64,000 nt of DNA, from the NCBI GenBank assembly GCA_015179025.1, contig WHUX01000240.1:1-64000 (forward strand), read 5' to 3'. The notes beneath the pieces were generated by a model. The model saw only the letters and a program-made list of their open reading frames with translations, did no database searches and had not been told where the DNA came from. Numbering within the stretch: position 1 is the first letter of the stretch; the number at the start of each line of letters is the position of its first letter. Of the stretch, positions 25,498 to 38,135 are shown piece by piece. The position numbers and the translations under genes were made by a program. Source of the DNA: Terfezia claveryi (Eukaryota; Ascomycota; Pezizomycetes; Pezizales; Pezizaceae).

Positions 25498-28400
25498 ACA
25501 CTACAAAACTTTAAGAACACAGGTGGAGGAAGTTGCAGAAGGCATGGCGGCCTGCAGTTGGTGATTAATCTTAACTTGGGGTTTCATGCTAGATTGGTGG
25601 CAAGAGAGTGTGTAACAGTAAGGAGCATTGAGGATATTAGGGCACGGGCTTAGTTTACTTGTACATTTCAATTATAGTCTATGGGCATAGAAATCCGAAA
25701 CACACGTGAGATTTAGCCCTGAATGAACATTCCTTACTGACATAGGATCACAGACCTTACACCCAACTCTATGTAGCGGTAACTCTCAATGTCAAGTATT
25801 TTCAGTCACATCTTGCAGACAGGATCGTGATGGGTACTTTTTTTTTATTTAAATTTTAAAAACTTTTTAAAAACTTTTTAGTCCAGCTCCGATTGAAGCA
25901 CTAATTTCTCTGTCCCGCTGCCGACGGCAAGAGGATTAAGTAAGTACTCGTACTTACCAAGTTAATTAAGTGCTCGTACTTACCAAGTAGTAACTAAGAA
26001 GTGACATACTCTCGCGAGATATATATATTTTTTTTTTTAAAAAAAAAACTCATTACTCCTATTCGGCCACCAGTAAGGAGGTCATGAGGAGCCACCCGGA
26101 AACCCGGGTGGATTCGGGACAAGGCAAGTTAATCTGCCAGGTCTGGCGTGTTGAAAATAACAATTTCCTTATGTATACAATCAAGTCTCTCCACTAAGTA
26201 TTGCTGTTACCTATTGCAAGCACTTGATACCCTGCTAAAAGGATCTCCGGGTTATTTCTCCTTCACGTGTGTTCATGCTTGCTGTTCACATGTATTCACT
26301 GTCTTCGCTTCCTAGTCTACCTACCAATATCCGTTGTTTCAAGTTAAATGCTTACGCATGAGGCCTATTGCTTGTATGTCAGTTCATTGCTTCCGCATGT
26401 GCTCTCGCATGTACTTACGCATCAGGCATAATGCGTGCGCATACTCACGATCACGGTATTGCTGTTACTAGGCTATTCAGCTTGGATTGTTCTTACCCTG
26501 ATCTCGTATCTACATATACGACATCTCAGGACACTCGACATGTATCTATATGCTTCTCTAGATAGACTCAATAAGACCGTCTACTCTTGACCGAACATCC
26601 CACTCGCACGTTCTCACGCTCACCCTGCTTCACTGCACACTGAGTCCACTGCTGCATCCTCCATTCAAGACCCAGCGATACCACTCGCTCAGTAACCTTT
26701 CAATACGGCGCCCGAAATAACTCAATATGATCAACAAAATAAATTCAAGTGCCGATGGGCAAAATCAAGATAAACTGATTGCAGGAAGGCCCTATTGGAT
26801 AAACAAAACATACCGATGAGTGTAGAGGGAATGATGAGCTCAAGTGACACAGAGCCACCATACTCTCATTGACCGGCTGAGCCAGATGACCGCGAAAGGC
26901 CTGACTGAAGGCACCTAACAAAACAAAAGCAAAATCAAATAACAAACCAAACCAAAATCAAATGATCTATGGCCTCAAAGGCCGCCCCTCCCGGCCAGCC
27001 GTCTGTATTGGAAACTCAAGAAAGTCTCTTCTGCGTCCTATTCGTTTCCGTCCTCCTCTGAATCCATATGGGACGATCGAGGTCCTCCCTCTCGCGAGAC
27101 GAATTAAGAGATACTGACAAGTCTAGTCTAGCACCTGTCTTATGAATACAGCACCTTGTTCCCCAGCCCTCCATAGGCCTAGGCTTCACGGATCTTTCTA
27201 GGATGTTTCCTCACGGTCAGTTCTAGACCGCACAGTGCAACACTGTATACAATGTGAACTGGCCCGTAAGTATCTTTAGTCAGAACTGAGCACGCAATGT
27301 ATGGAAGCTGACAAAGCGGGCGCCGGGCAGCCTACTGCCGCGGGGGTTGTAGGGAAGTGCGAACCATATAATTCAATTTCACACTCTCAGATAGTTGCTC
27401 GAGGTTGAGCTAGCAGCCAGGGCTTGCGGTAATATTGGTTGGTACTTATACCAAGGAGAGCCGCAAGCGAAAGAAACAAATTATATATACAGCAGCCAAC
27501 CAATCTCAAAAGCTGGCATGGGGAGGCCTGATGGACCGTGTGCAATTGGCTATAGAAGTCACAATCATTTCACATTTGACTTTGAATTGACTTGCTGTAA
27601 TATCTACTGGTAGTACTGGCCGAGAGCCAGATTAGGACTGCAGTCTTACCTTGGCTCCTAGGTATTTGGGCGCTGGATCACAGATCATCTCGAACTCCAC
27701 TACTATTTTGAACGGATTCCAGACGTCTTTTGTATCATGCATCGCTATGGAAGTCGGGCCTCACTTTCAGCTTCTTCCATTGTCCAAATTAACTTGTAAT
27801 TGTCTGAGACAGGTGTATTTCTCAACAAGACTAACAACAGTACCAGAGTGGACGTCGAGCTCTGTTAAGCAAGGACGCCACCAGAAGCAAGGTCTTACAG
27901 TACTATTCCTTGGTTTGTGAATCAGAAATATATATATATGCATTCCACACCCAAAAGATGCCAACTGGAATATGAGAGATTGGGTTAAGTTCCCCAGGTG
28001 ATAGGAGCCATTTTCCATTCTTACTTCACCTGCCAGCCCAAACGCATAGCTCCCACCTTCTCTATTTACCTAAACATTGTATTGTGGTATATCTAGGCAC
28101 TTTCACAGGGTGCTGAGCGAGGAATTTGCCTTCTAGGCGCATTGTTTCATATCTGACAAGTACACTCAGACAGGCCCCTGTCTTCGCCACATAGGTAGTA
28201 AATTTCACAGCGCTCTGGTGCTCTGCAGACACCAACACATACGCGGACTCCGGAAGCGACTTCCCAACAGGGAGGGCCCACACGATACTCACCTTGTCGA
28301 TCTCTGCTGTACGTGGTCATTACCCGCAGTGGTCATGTTGAATGATGAGTTTTTTTTTTTTCAATACATGGTCATAAGAGAGCTCTAGGGCCTCTGTATA

Positions 28401-28951
28401 GAAGTGCCCTGACATTCCGCATACATACCCTTTGCCTCGTGGCACATTCATGAGTCGTTCTTCGAACCATTCTTGCTTTCAATGCAATAAAGTATTTAAA
28501 AAAAAAAAAAAAATTTCAATGCAATAATCAAGAAGGGGAGCATGAGGCATGTTTCTGTGGAGAGATGCTGTCACACCATTATTGGGTGCACGTATGTGTA
28601 TGAGAAGAGGCCCCTGGCGCTTTCTTGCTAGACCCGTGGCGAGAATGTCTCGAGTATGCCTTTGATCTTGTGGAACGAGAAGTGCTAATACGAGCACCAG
28701 GGGCCGCTCACAGTTCGACTGGCATTACAAAAAGCACCTTATAGCGCTCTAGCAACAGCGTATTGATACTTGCGCACCCCAAAATAGTTTAACTCTTTTC
28801 ACAGCTACAACGTTGACAACTTTGCCTTACCATCATATTATCATCACCTTTACCTTGGGCTTCGGGATTTAACGTAACTACAAACGTTCCTGTTACTTTC
28901 ACCTACAATACAGGAATTAGCTCACACCTACACGACCAGTAGGTTTACACA
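25498..28951. other. Gene-poor interval with repeat fragments
   Basis: No supportable gene. Two near-identical 21-bp copies (AAGTACTCGTACTTACCAAG and the version with GTGCTCG) lie at 25942-25962 and 25968-25988 and are partly palindromic. A dispersed repeat copy lies at 26030-26140. The end of the interval is the likely promoter of the gene at 28952. Confidence 0.55.
26030..26140 (-). repeat. Dispersed SINE-like repeat, copy A
   Basis: After a T/A run, the plus strand reads CTCATTACTCCTATTCGG, then GGAGGTCATGAGGAGCCACC, then an ACCCGGGTG block and GGCAAGTTAATCTGCCA. Related text occurs at 39816-39890 and 45349-45432, each also directly after a T-run. A T-run at one end on this strand equals a poly-A tail on the other, as in retroposed short elements. 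Confidence 0.5.
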
Positions 28952-31900
28952 ATGCTGAGACATGAAGATAGTGGGTATTGCCACGAAGCTCCCAAGAAGG
29001 ACCGTGGGAAGGGCCAAATATCCCACAAGGGCAATGATAGCGGAGAGGTCCAATCCCACAAGCAGAAGGACCACCAGGATAGCCATGATCATAAATCGAC
29101 TCACAAAGATAATGTGAAGGACCATAAATCTCTCAACGATACTCAGGACAGTGATCGCGGGGAGGTCCATACATCCCACAAGAAAAGAGACCGATCTGGT
29201 AAGGATACTGATCACGCGGAGGTCCATGCATCCCATAAGTCAAGTGACCGCCAGGATAGCCATGGCCATAAATATCATAAAGACTATGAGAAGGGCCACA
29301 GGTCTGGCGGGGATACTGATCACGGGGAGGTCCATGCATCTCACAAGAACAAGAGACGCCAGGATAGCCATGACCGTAAGTCTCACAAAGATTATGTGAA
29401 GGACCACAAATCTCGCGAGGCTACTGATCACGGGGAGGTCTATGCATCCCACAAGAAAAAGGACCGCCAGGATAGCCATGACCATATTTCGACTCACAAA
29501 GATAATGTGAAGGACCATAAATCTCGAAAGGATACTCAGGACAGTGATCGCGTGGAGGCCCATGCATCCCACAAGAAAAAGGAACGCCAGGATAGCCATG
29601 GCCATAGATATAATACAGACTATGAGAAGGACTACAGGTCTGACGTGGATACTGATCATCGGGAGGTCCATGCATCACACAAGAACAAGAGACGCCAGGA
29701 TAGCCACGACCATAAGTCTCACAAAGATTATGTGAAGGACCATAAATCTCGCAAGAATACTCAGGACAGTGATCGCGGGGAGGTCCATGCATCCCACAAG
29801 AAAAGAGACCGATCTGGTAAGGATACTGATCACGCGGAGGTCCATGCATCCCATAAGTCAAGTGACCGCCAGGATAGCCATGGCCATAAATATCATAAAG
29901 ACTATGAGAAGGGCCACAGGTCTGGCGGGGATACTGATCACGGGGAGTTCCATGCATCCCACAAAAAAAAGGACCGCCAGAATAGCCATGGCCATAGATA
30001 TAATACAGACTATGAGAAGGACTACAGGTCTGGCGGGGATACTGATCACGGGGAGGTCCATGCATCCCACAAAAAAAAGGACCGCCAGAATAGCCATGGC
30101 CATAAATCTCACAAAGACAAGGGAAAGGACCACAAATCTCGCGAGGTTACTGATCAGGGGGAGGTCCATGCATCCCATAAGTTAAGGGACCGCCAGGATA
30201 GCCATGGCCATAAATCTCACAAAGACAAGGGAAAGGACCACAAATCTCGCGAGGTTACTGATCAGGGGGAGGTCCATGCATCCCATAAGTTAAGGGACCG
30301 CCAGGATAGCCATGGCCATAAATATCATAAAGACTATGTGAAGGACTACAAATCTGGCAAGGATATTCAGGATAGTGATCGCGGGGAGGCCCATGCATCC
30401 CAGAAGAAAAAGGAACGCCAGGATAGCCATGGCCATAAATATAATACAGACTATGAGAAGGACTACAGGTCTGGCATGGATACTGATCACAGGGAGGTCC
30501 ATGTATCCCACAAGAACAAGAGATGCCAGGATAGCCATGACCATAAGTCTCACAAAGATTATGTGAAGGACCACAAATGTCGCGAGGTTACTGATCACGG
30601 GGAGGTCTATGCATCCCACAAGAAGAAGGACTACCAGGAGAGCCATGGCCATAAATATCATAAAGACTATGAGAAGGGCTACAGGTCTGGCGGGGATACT
30701 GATCGCGGGGAGGTCTATGCATCCCACAAGAACAAGAGACACCAGGATAGCCATCACCATAAACTTCACAAAGACAATGTGAAGGACCATAAATCTCACA
30801 AGGAAACTCAGGATAGTAATCGCGGGGAGGTCCATGCATCCCACAAGAAAAGAGACCGACGGGATAGCCATGACCTTAAGTTTCACAAAGACAAGGGAAG
30901 GGACCACAAATCTTGCGAGGTTACTGAGCACGGGGAGGTCCATGCATCCCATAAGTCAAAGGATCGCCAGGATAGCCATGGCCATAAATATCATAAAGAC
31001 TATGAGAAGGGCCACAGGTCTGGCGGGGATACTGATCACGGGGAGGTCCATGCATCCCATAAGAAAAACGACCAGCAGGATAGCCATGACCATAAATCTC
31101 ACAAAGACAAGGGAAGGGACCACAAATCTCGCGAGGTTACTGATCACGGGGAGGTCCATGCATCCCATAAGAAAAATGACCGCTATGACCATAAGTCTTA
31201 CAAAGGCAATGTAAAGGACCACAAATCTCGTGAGGTTACAGATCGCGGGGAGGTCCATATATTTCACAACGACAAGGATGACCATGGCCATAAATATCAC
31301 AAAGGCTATGTTAAGGAACACAAATATCGCGAGGATCCTCAGGATACTGATCACGGAGAGGTCCATGTATCCCACAAGATAAAGGACCGCCAGGATAGCC
31401 ATGACAATAAATCTCACAAAGACAAGGGAAAGGACCACAGGTATCGTGAGGATACTCAGGATAGTGATCGTGGGGAGGTCCATGCATCCCCCAATTTTGT
31501 GAAGGACCACATATCTCGCCAGGATAGTGATCGCAGTAGGGCCATACCGGTATATCCCATAACGAGAAGGACGGCCAGGATGGCCATGACAATGAGTCTC
31601 ACAAAGACAATTGGAATTGCGAGGATCGCGAGGATGGCTGCCGACCACAGAAAGAACACAGCGGTCGCGGAGATGGTGAAGGGGAAAGCCGTCATCACCA
31701 TCGACGAGAGAGTGGCGGGGAGTCTAGTAAGCACCACGACAAATCGAGCCGAGGTCATCCTGCCCCAGGACCTAGTGCATCTCACCCGGGCCACGGTGGT
31801 TCTGAGTCAAATTAACAAGCAAGCCCTAAACACAGTGTACCACAAGAGCAGGTTCCAGTTCATACACGAGGAGGACCCGTTGGGCCACATCTGGCCTACG

Positions 31901-33297
31901 CTCACTTCCCAGGGTTCGGGCCACTACGTTACCCCATGCGTACTGAGCCTTCAGAATTTAAGCGTGATCCAGAAACTTTTGAAGAAGAGATGGTCCCACT
32001 ATTTAAAACCTGCCAGTATTACAGTACACTCGTCAGCAAAGTTGAATACTTGAAGAAGCTTGATTGGATGGATAAGGAACACCCCCTTTTCGTGTTGAAT
32101 CCTGACAGAAGATTCTACTACCTACAAGGAGATGGCGGTGCGTTAGATAGCATGATGACTGAACTTGAGGCAGCATTATCCCAAGTAGGTGGAATCGATA
32201 CTGAGGCTTTGGAAGCTCTATTCAATAATTTTGCAAATCGTCTCAGAGGGGACTTCAAAGGGCCTCCATACTCCCCTGCCAGTTACTCTGGCCTCATCAG
32301 GCTAGCTCTAGAGTTGCAGGATATCCAACTATGGCTACTCTCAAAGGAAGTCTTGGAGGAACTCGGCTGGGATCTGCTTGGGAGAGTTTTGAATCGGAAC
32401 ATTTGGCAGCCAACATTCTACAAATTCTTTCCAACTAAATATGCTGGAATAAACTTGGAAGGTTACAAGAGTGTCCAGACTTTTCCGGTGCCATATACTC
32501 AGTACTGGACACCGAATAAATGGAACTGTTTGAGGATGGATTTGACATGCACGACCACTTCCCGCCTTAAGTTCAAGAATGATTATCGATCGGTCATCGC
32601 TTTCATCAACGGAGAATATGGGAATACATTTTTACCTATCCTGAGCAGATTCTTTACTGAAGATAGAGCCTTCTTCACAAACCTTGACAAGTTCAAGAAA
32701 CACACTATCAAGCGCCTTAAGGGCAAGGTTTCCGTGCCAAGTTATTATGATTTAGTCAAGCATCTGAAGGAATCAAAGTCTGGATATTTAGTAACTTGGA
32801 ACCAGCCCGAAGGAGGGGACGAGATGACTTTGGACCTAGTGGGTTTGGTTGCATTCGCCTATTCCTTGATTGACATAGAGAGGGTCACCCAAGAAGCAAT
32901 GGCTGAAATTACCGATAATAAAACGCATCTTGCGGAGACAGATATCAATATGAGGCCCCCAGCAGACGTGATGATGGCAATCAGCGACATTCTCTGGCAG
33001 CCTGCGAGAGAGCATGTTGAGCGGTATGTGGAGCGCTTGGATGATTACAGGAGCGAGGCAAACGTCCTTGCGAAACTCAATGATCTCAAACTGGAGACCA
33101 ATTCCAAAAAGTTGATTGAAGACACTCCGGAAGGAATGGCACGCGCGGCAGCCCTTACTATAGAACAGGAGGTAGCAAGGGACAAAGCTGAGGCGGAGGT
33201 AAAGGCTCAAACAGAGCAAAAAAGGGTTCAGAAGTTCGAAGAAGGCCTTCAGAAGCGCAATAGTGTCTATGACTGGTCGAGGAAAGTGAACGGTTAA
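28952..33297 (+). CDS. His/Lys/Asp-rich tandem-repeat protein with a conserved C-terminal domain
   Basis: The frame opens at 28952 and runs through about 24 units of roughly 36 residues, such as SHKKKDRQDSHGHK and KDYEKGHRSGGDTDHGEV, until about 31500. The array is highly charged and His-rich and is probably disordered. Near 31537-31540 the repeat pattern shifts to another frame (HTGISHNEKDGQDGHD); one extra G would join them. A GTAAGC donor at 31727 and a TTCCAG acceptor at 31858 (branch-like CTAAAC at about 31825) would splice this frame into the last exon, ending at 33297. The C-terminal 450 residues are ordinary globular sequence (EEEMVPLFKTCQYY, SVIAFINGEYGNTF, AISDILWQPAREHVERY) with a charged tail, and resemble the 24883-25497 product. 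I recognise no known family. A 41-nt intron (31499-31539) could also explain the frame change but is very short. Confidence 0.75.
29000..31500 (+). repeat. Coding minisatellite, about 24 units near 108 bp
   Basis: The block GAGGTCCATGCATCCCAC or a close variant recurs about 24 times at multiples near 108 bp, sometimes with an extra half unit (TCAGGACAGTGATCGCGGGG). Two consecutive units at about 30065-30290 are almost identical, and a larger segment around 29130-29330 recurs around 29750-29950, so the array has grown by both single-unit and higher-order duplication. The unit length is a multiple of three, which keeps the protein in frame. Confidence 0.92.
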
Positions 33298-34634
33298 AGC
33301 ACCAAATTTAAAGACGCCAGCCACACAAGCTACGAGATGGTGGCGGTTCTTCTGTGTATGGGGCTATTGATAATTAAGGCAGGTGGGACGTGATTAGCGT
33401 GGGGGGAATTTTGGGTTTGCAGGGGCGAATTGGCAGGGCTATCGCAACAAACAAAGGTGTTTGTTTGTGTGTGTATGCATAATGGTGGTTGTATTTGTAT
33501 TGTTAGCTTATGCATATGATATCGCATACTCCGTACATATGCCACAATCACAATCTAATAATCATACCCTTCTGCTTTCTAATAATCAGCGACCACACCC
33601 AAGACGTCACCCCAGTACACCTTGCCGTCTCTGACCCGTATTCTTAAACAGCCATCTATGTAATGGACAGTACATAGATATTTGATATCCGCGGCTATTT
33701 CAAACTCTAACCGTAAGCACGGCGAGGCCCTTCCAGGGACCCCAGCTCCAATCTCGTGGGCATGGTACAGTACATTCTATGGGGTTGCATGCAGATACCC
33801 GTACCTTACGCCTGCTTCCCGGGACACTCATCCTGCACCTGCAACCGCCGAAATTATCCCGACTTGCCTGGGCCACGCCTGGGCCTGCCTGACTCGCCTG
33901 GGGCCTGGCTTCTAGTTGGTCCGCGCATGCGAAACGGCAGAGCGACATATTCTACATGTATCTTCTTATCCTCTTCTAGATCATCTGTATGTCTCCTGCT
34001 TGCTGTACCGTAGGTAGGTTGCTCTCAACGCAAGGCCTTCCTTACTCTGCTCTCTTTTTTTTCCACGGTACAAGACACGATCCTCAGACACTCCTCGGCG
34101 GCTGGCGGGTCTTTGGTCCGATTTGTTTGTGAATTATTCAATTTTTGCAAAAGCCGGCGGTATTTAAGAACAGCATCAATAAATTTTCCCCGACCTTGAC
34201 CCACAGGTATCGCCATCGCCATCGCCACCCGCTGTCCTGTGCGGTGCTTGCGCTGTTCCAGATTAGCAGCGGATCCCAGTGCCAATCAATCAATCCGCAG
34301 CTCTTGGTGGGGCTGAACGCAGATCCCTGTGAGCTGGCCGCCGTGCGTTCACAGAGTTTACGTGCGACAGGACAGTTCAGTCTCGGCAGTTACGTTACGT
34401 TACCTTACGTTACGTCTTCGCTGCTCGTCGCACCGTCTCCGCTAATATCGCATCCCTTCACCCAGCACACCAGCACATTCAGCAACAAACACCCACTGAA
34501 CCCGACAAACGGCTGCAAATCCGCCCCCGGCACGCCACGCACAAAGAAAAGCAAAGGACAGAACAAAGGATCTACGATCATCACCGCCTGCAGCTACACC
34601 CGATACCCCTCCCTCCCCCCGGCCGTTTTACGCC
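33298..34634. other. Intergenic stretch between two plus-strand genes
   Basis: No supportable gene. The last part is C/T/A-rich and is the likely leader of the gene at 34635. It includes a short TTACG-type pentanucleotide run at about 34390-34415. Confidence 0.55.
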
Positions 34635-36340
34635 ATGTCCGACGACGGTGATACCCCCGCTCCCTCGAGGTCCCCCTCCCCTAGCAGGCACAGCCATGAT
34701 CACAACCACAACTTCCATCACAGCATTCACCACACCCATGTGCATGATCATACCTCCCCCCACCATCAGCACCGGCAGTCAAGCTACATTTCTGCCCCTC
34801 CCCCCCCATCCTTCGTCCAGTTCCCCCACATGCCGGCTCTTTTCACAACACCACCCAGAGCAGCATTCACCTACGAAGATGCTGCTCGACAGCACCAGCA
34901 GAACTTAGCGAATCATCATGAGATGTTGAGGAGGCGGTACCAGCAGCAGCACATGCAGCAGGGGATGCATGGGTTTGGCACGCCACCAGCACTGGGGCCG
35001 GGGCTGGGATCGATGCCGTTTATGACTATGCCGGGCCCACCGCCGCCAGCGATAGGCTTGGGAAATGGGATACCCATGGGCGGTGGCAGTTATAGCCATA
35101 GCGTGAGCGTGAGTTCGGCTGGTGGAGCTGGTGGGGATCCTGTTGTGAGGACGAGTACTAGTGTAAGGTATGGAGATAACGTTGTTCGGTCAATCCCGCT
35201 AGCAAGGCCTGCACCGCAGCCGGCTACGCGGGGAACCGGACATACACAAGACCCCGGCAGCCTGAGCAGTCCAACAACCGTGAGAGAACAAGTCACTGTT
35301 TCTACGCCAACCTCCCCATCTGCACCTGCACCTGGCCCTACTCCTCAGGCAAGTACCCGCACACCAGTCTACGTCCATAATAGCCTCCCCAGCCCACATT
35401 CAAACGGAAACACCAACACTAACGTCAACGTCAACATAAATGGCTACCTCTTCACGAGTCCGGGTAGTACCAACACCCTCGGCCAAGCACCCGCTGACCC
35501 GCATGGCGTCCGCACCGCACGATTAATTCACCGCCCCGTTTCCCACGACTACGTACCCACCATTACCGACGGCTCAGCCCCTAGGCATAGCCCCTCCGTC
35601 CTCGGAGGACCAAGAATGGGTTCCTTCCTCCAGGAACACAGGTCTTCACAAGAACGCATGCGAGAAGCAAGACAAATAACTGCCTCTGCGCGAGCATACG
35701 CGCTCGCTCGAGCGCAGACTGCAACAGTCAACGCGAATAGAACACATAATGCGGCTATCAATGCTGCTAACCTTACAGAGACGAATCGTGCAAGGCTGTT
35801 ACTCACCCATCGGATCAATGCCAGGCGTGCGAACACAAATACAGCTGCTGCAACTACAGCTACAGTTCCGACTGCGGGGCCGTTACTCACAATCTTGATT
35901 GCCTCGCTCAAAGATTGCCTTGGCTACGACGCTGTCTCGACTTTCGCGAAATCAAATTACCCCCACTTGACGGATAAGTGTTATGCCAAACCACGCTTTC
36001 TGTGCATGTCTACCCGGCAGAATACAGGCCCACCAAGTCCGTTGACGATGGATGCAGTGATGGAGAGGTTGATCACTCAGCATATTTCGGCGGAGGAGCT
36101 GGAGAGGTTGGAAGTTCCTGACTGGGAGGGATATATGCTGCTTGCGCTGGAGCTGAAGTGGTTGGAGACGGGGATGGTGGTCGGTGCGTTTGGGGGGATG
36201 TGGTGGAGAGGATTTGGGAGGTGGGGGAAGATCGGGGGGGAACGGGGACAGGGGGGAGGTATACGGAAGAGGATGTGAGGAGGAGGGTGGAGGGGGGGGT
36301 ATGGGCCGAGGTGGAGAGAAGGTTTTTGAGGGTAGACTGA
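34635..36340 (+). CDS. Hypothetical low-complexity protein, C-terminal frame break
   Basis: I do not recognise a family. The N-terminus is acidic then His/Ser-rich (HSHDHNHNFHHSIHHTHVHD), followed by long Pro/Gly/Ser/Thr/Asn-rich stretches to about residue 340. A region of basic/Ala-rich helices (about 345-405, e.g. ARAYALARAQTATVNANRTH) and a short globular C-terminal part (DAVMERLITQHISAEELERL, WEGYMLLALELKWLE) follow. In the initial frame the protein ends at 36278 with Gly/Trp/Arg-rich text typical of out-of-frame reading. One extra G in the run at 36170-36173 would instead continue as VWGDVVERIWEVGED and YTEEDVRRRVEGGVWAEVER, stopping at 36340, which looks like real protein. I therefore extend the gene to 36340. 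The start ATG follows a C-rich leader. No signal peptide or membrane span is seen. Confidence 0.62.
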
Positions 36341-37799
36341 GATACGATGATGGGGATACATGATGGACAGTGGGTAGTTCGGGATACATTGGGGGAAGGT
36401 GACGGGGGGTGGGGTTAAACGATGCATAGTGGAGTCTAGCTATGTTTTTCCTTTCCTTTTTCTTCTAAGATCTGGAATATGTAGGCCTAGAGATGTAGTC
36501 CCTGCGGGCGCTGTGGGAGCTACTTCACTCCATGGCTCGATTTGGGGTTATATCTGGTGCTGGCTATATACACGGATTTGGAATTTCATATGTATTTGCA
36601 AGTTTGTTGATGTCGCTGTTTTGTGCTTATGCTTATGCTGTTTTTACGAAACCTTAAGATATTTGAAATACTTGTTTTCCTTTTTTTTTCCTTTGCATTC
36701 CGCGGGTAGATCTGCTGTGCTGGTCTAGGTTAGTTTGTTGATGAATTTGGTGGAGGGTGGTGGTTTTTTATTTTTATTTTTTATAGCTAAGATGCTAAAT
36801 TCGAAAAAACTTAGACTCTTACGGTTTTTCATGTTTTCGTGCTGTGGTTATTATGTATTTTGTTGTGGGGGTTGGAGGGATTAGTTCACATATATAATAA
36901 GATTATGTATAGTGCGATTGATATAATAAGTCAGTGCGATTGATATAATAAGTCCATGGTTTTAGGCGGCGTATGGTTACAACTAGTCTGGTTGACACAA
37001 GCTTCTCGTAGAGAGTTCACAACTACTAGCTACAGTACAAGGTCTTTGTTAAATCCTGGCAGAGAGAGTCTTGCTCTAGATTAGAGACAGATAACCTGCT
37101 ATGCAGGATGGTTAATGCCTAGATGTTAATACGTATCAGCTCAGTGCTTGTATGGTTGTTATCCTTCCCCTTAGTTTCGGGATTGCCAAATTGTTCTCTG
37201 GGACAAATCCAGACAGAAGTGGTAGATTTCACCTTAAAAAATCCGGTCGCTTTTTATAACGTCGTTGTTGTTGAAGGGAGTGTATAGATCTAAGGTGTGT
37301 ATTGTTAGTTTTTGTTACCTAAGTAAATGTTCTCTAGTGTACTAGTCTATGACGTGTGCTTTAGCTTTTGGGTAGCTAATACGTGTAAACCTGATGATGA
37401 TATTAGATTTGGGTATAAGTCTGGGGTTGGATTATATCTATATATAATAGACATGCTAATTGATCTAATATTGATCTCTAACGTAAGATACCTTTTATTA
37501 TTAGAGTTGGTAACAAGCTTGATGATGCTCACCTGGTAAGACTTCTTTTGGTAGACACCTCTAGCATATATATTAAATATATATGGTAGTGTGACTTCGG
37601 ATTAGTGGTCAATAGGGTATTTGGTTCCTTAGAGGTAGCTCAAATATGGATCAATGTACAGGAGTCTATTCTATATATTCTAGGCTGCTCGCGGCTTGTG
37701 GGCATCAGCTGCCCGTAGGTAGCACGGCCTCCCGCAAGCAGCATACCTACTATGACCCTCGACATTTGGTATATAATGCACTTGAATTTATAAAAATAT
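36341..37799. other. Intergenic stretch with a 22-bp tandem duplication
   Basis: No supportable gene. A 22-bp unit starting AGTGCGATTGATATAATAAG is perfectly duplicated at 36911-36932 and 36933-36954. One copy of the TAGTCTGGTTG motif lies at about 36978-36996. From about 37200 the sequence becomes AT-rich and leads into a decayed integrase. Confidence 0.55.
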
Positions 37800-38135
37800 A
37801 TAGATTGAATGGGTTCAAGTTGATCTAATTGATATGCTCCATGTGCCTAATGGACAATATAAATGGATCTGTCATATGAGAGACTATATGGTACGTGGTT
37901 GTTACTTTAGGAGATAAAATGGTAAGTAATATTAGTCAGAGTTTGTTACATCTAAAATGACATTATGGATTCAGCTTTATAGGTCATCTAACAGATTATA
38001 GTGAAGAATTTAAGGGAGGATTTGAGAATTTATTATGAATTTGGAGTATTAAAATAAAACATGGGAAACCTCGCACACCTCAAATCCAAGGCTTGTTAGA
38101 GTTGTACAATTACCGTCTCACTAAATGGAAAGTCT
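37800..38135 (+). pseudogene. Decayed retroviral-type integrase (rve) fragment
   Basis: At 37819 onward the plus strand reads VDLIDMLHVPNGQYKWICHM, matching the region around the first catalytic Asp of rve integrases. At 38042 onward, in another frame, it reads WSIKIKHGKPRTPQIQGLVE, matching the block that ends with the catalytic Glu (usually HGRPRHPQ.QGLVER). The two parts are separated by stops and a frame change, and the surroundings are AT-rich, so this is a mutated remnant. It could come from a Ty3/Gypsy element or a Ginger-type DNA transposon; too little is left to choose. Confidence 0.7.

Noticed and set aside
29000..31500. CRISPR-like array
   Set aside because: The repeats are contiguous coding units without unique spacers, and the genome is eukaryotic.
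28928..31794. Long minus-strand and alternative plus-strand open frames over the repeat array
   Set aside because: They are by-products of a coding repeat whose unit is a multiple of three and which lacks stop triplets in several frames. Their translations are repetitive Met/Ile/Val or Pro/Gly/His text without domains, and the sense frame continues into a conserved C-terminal domain.
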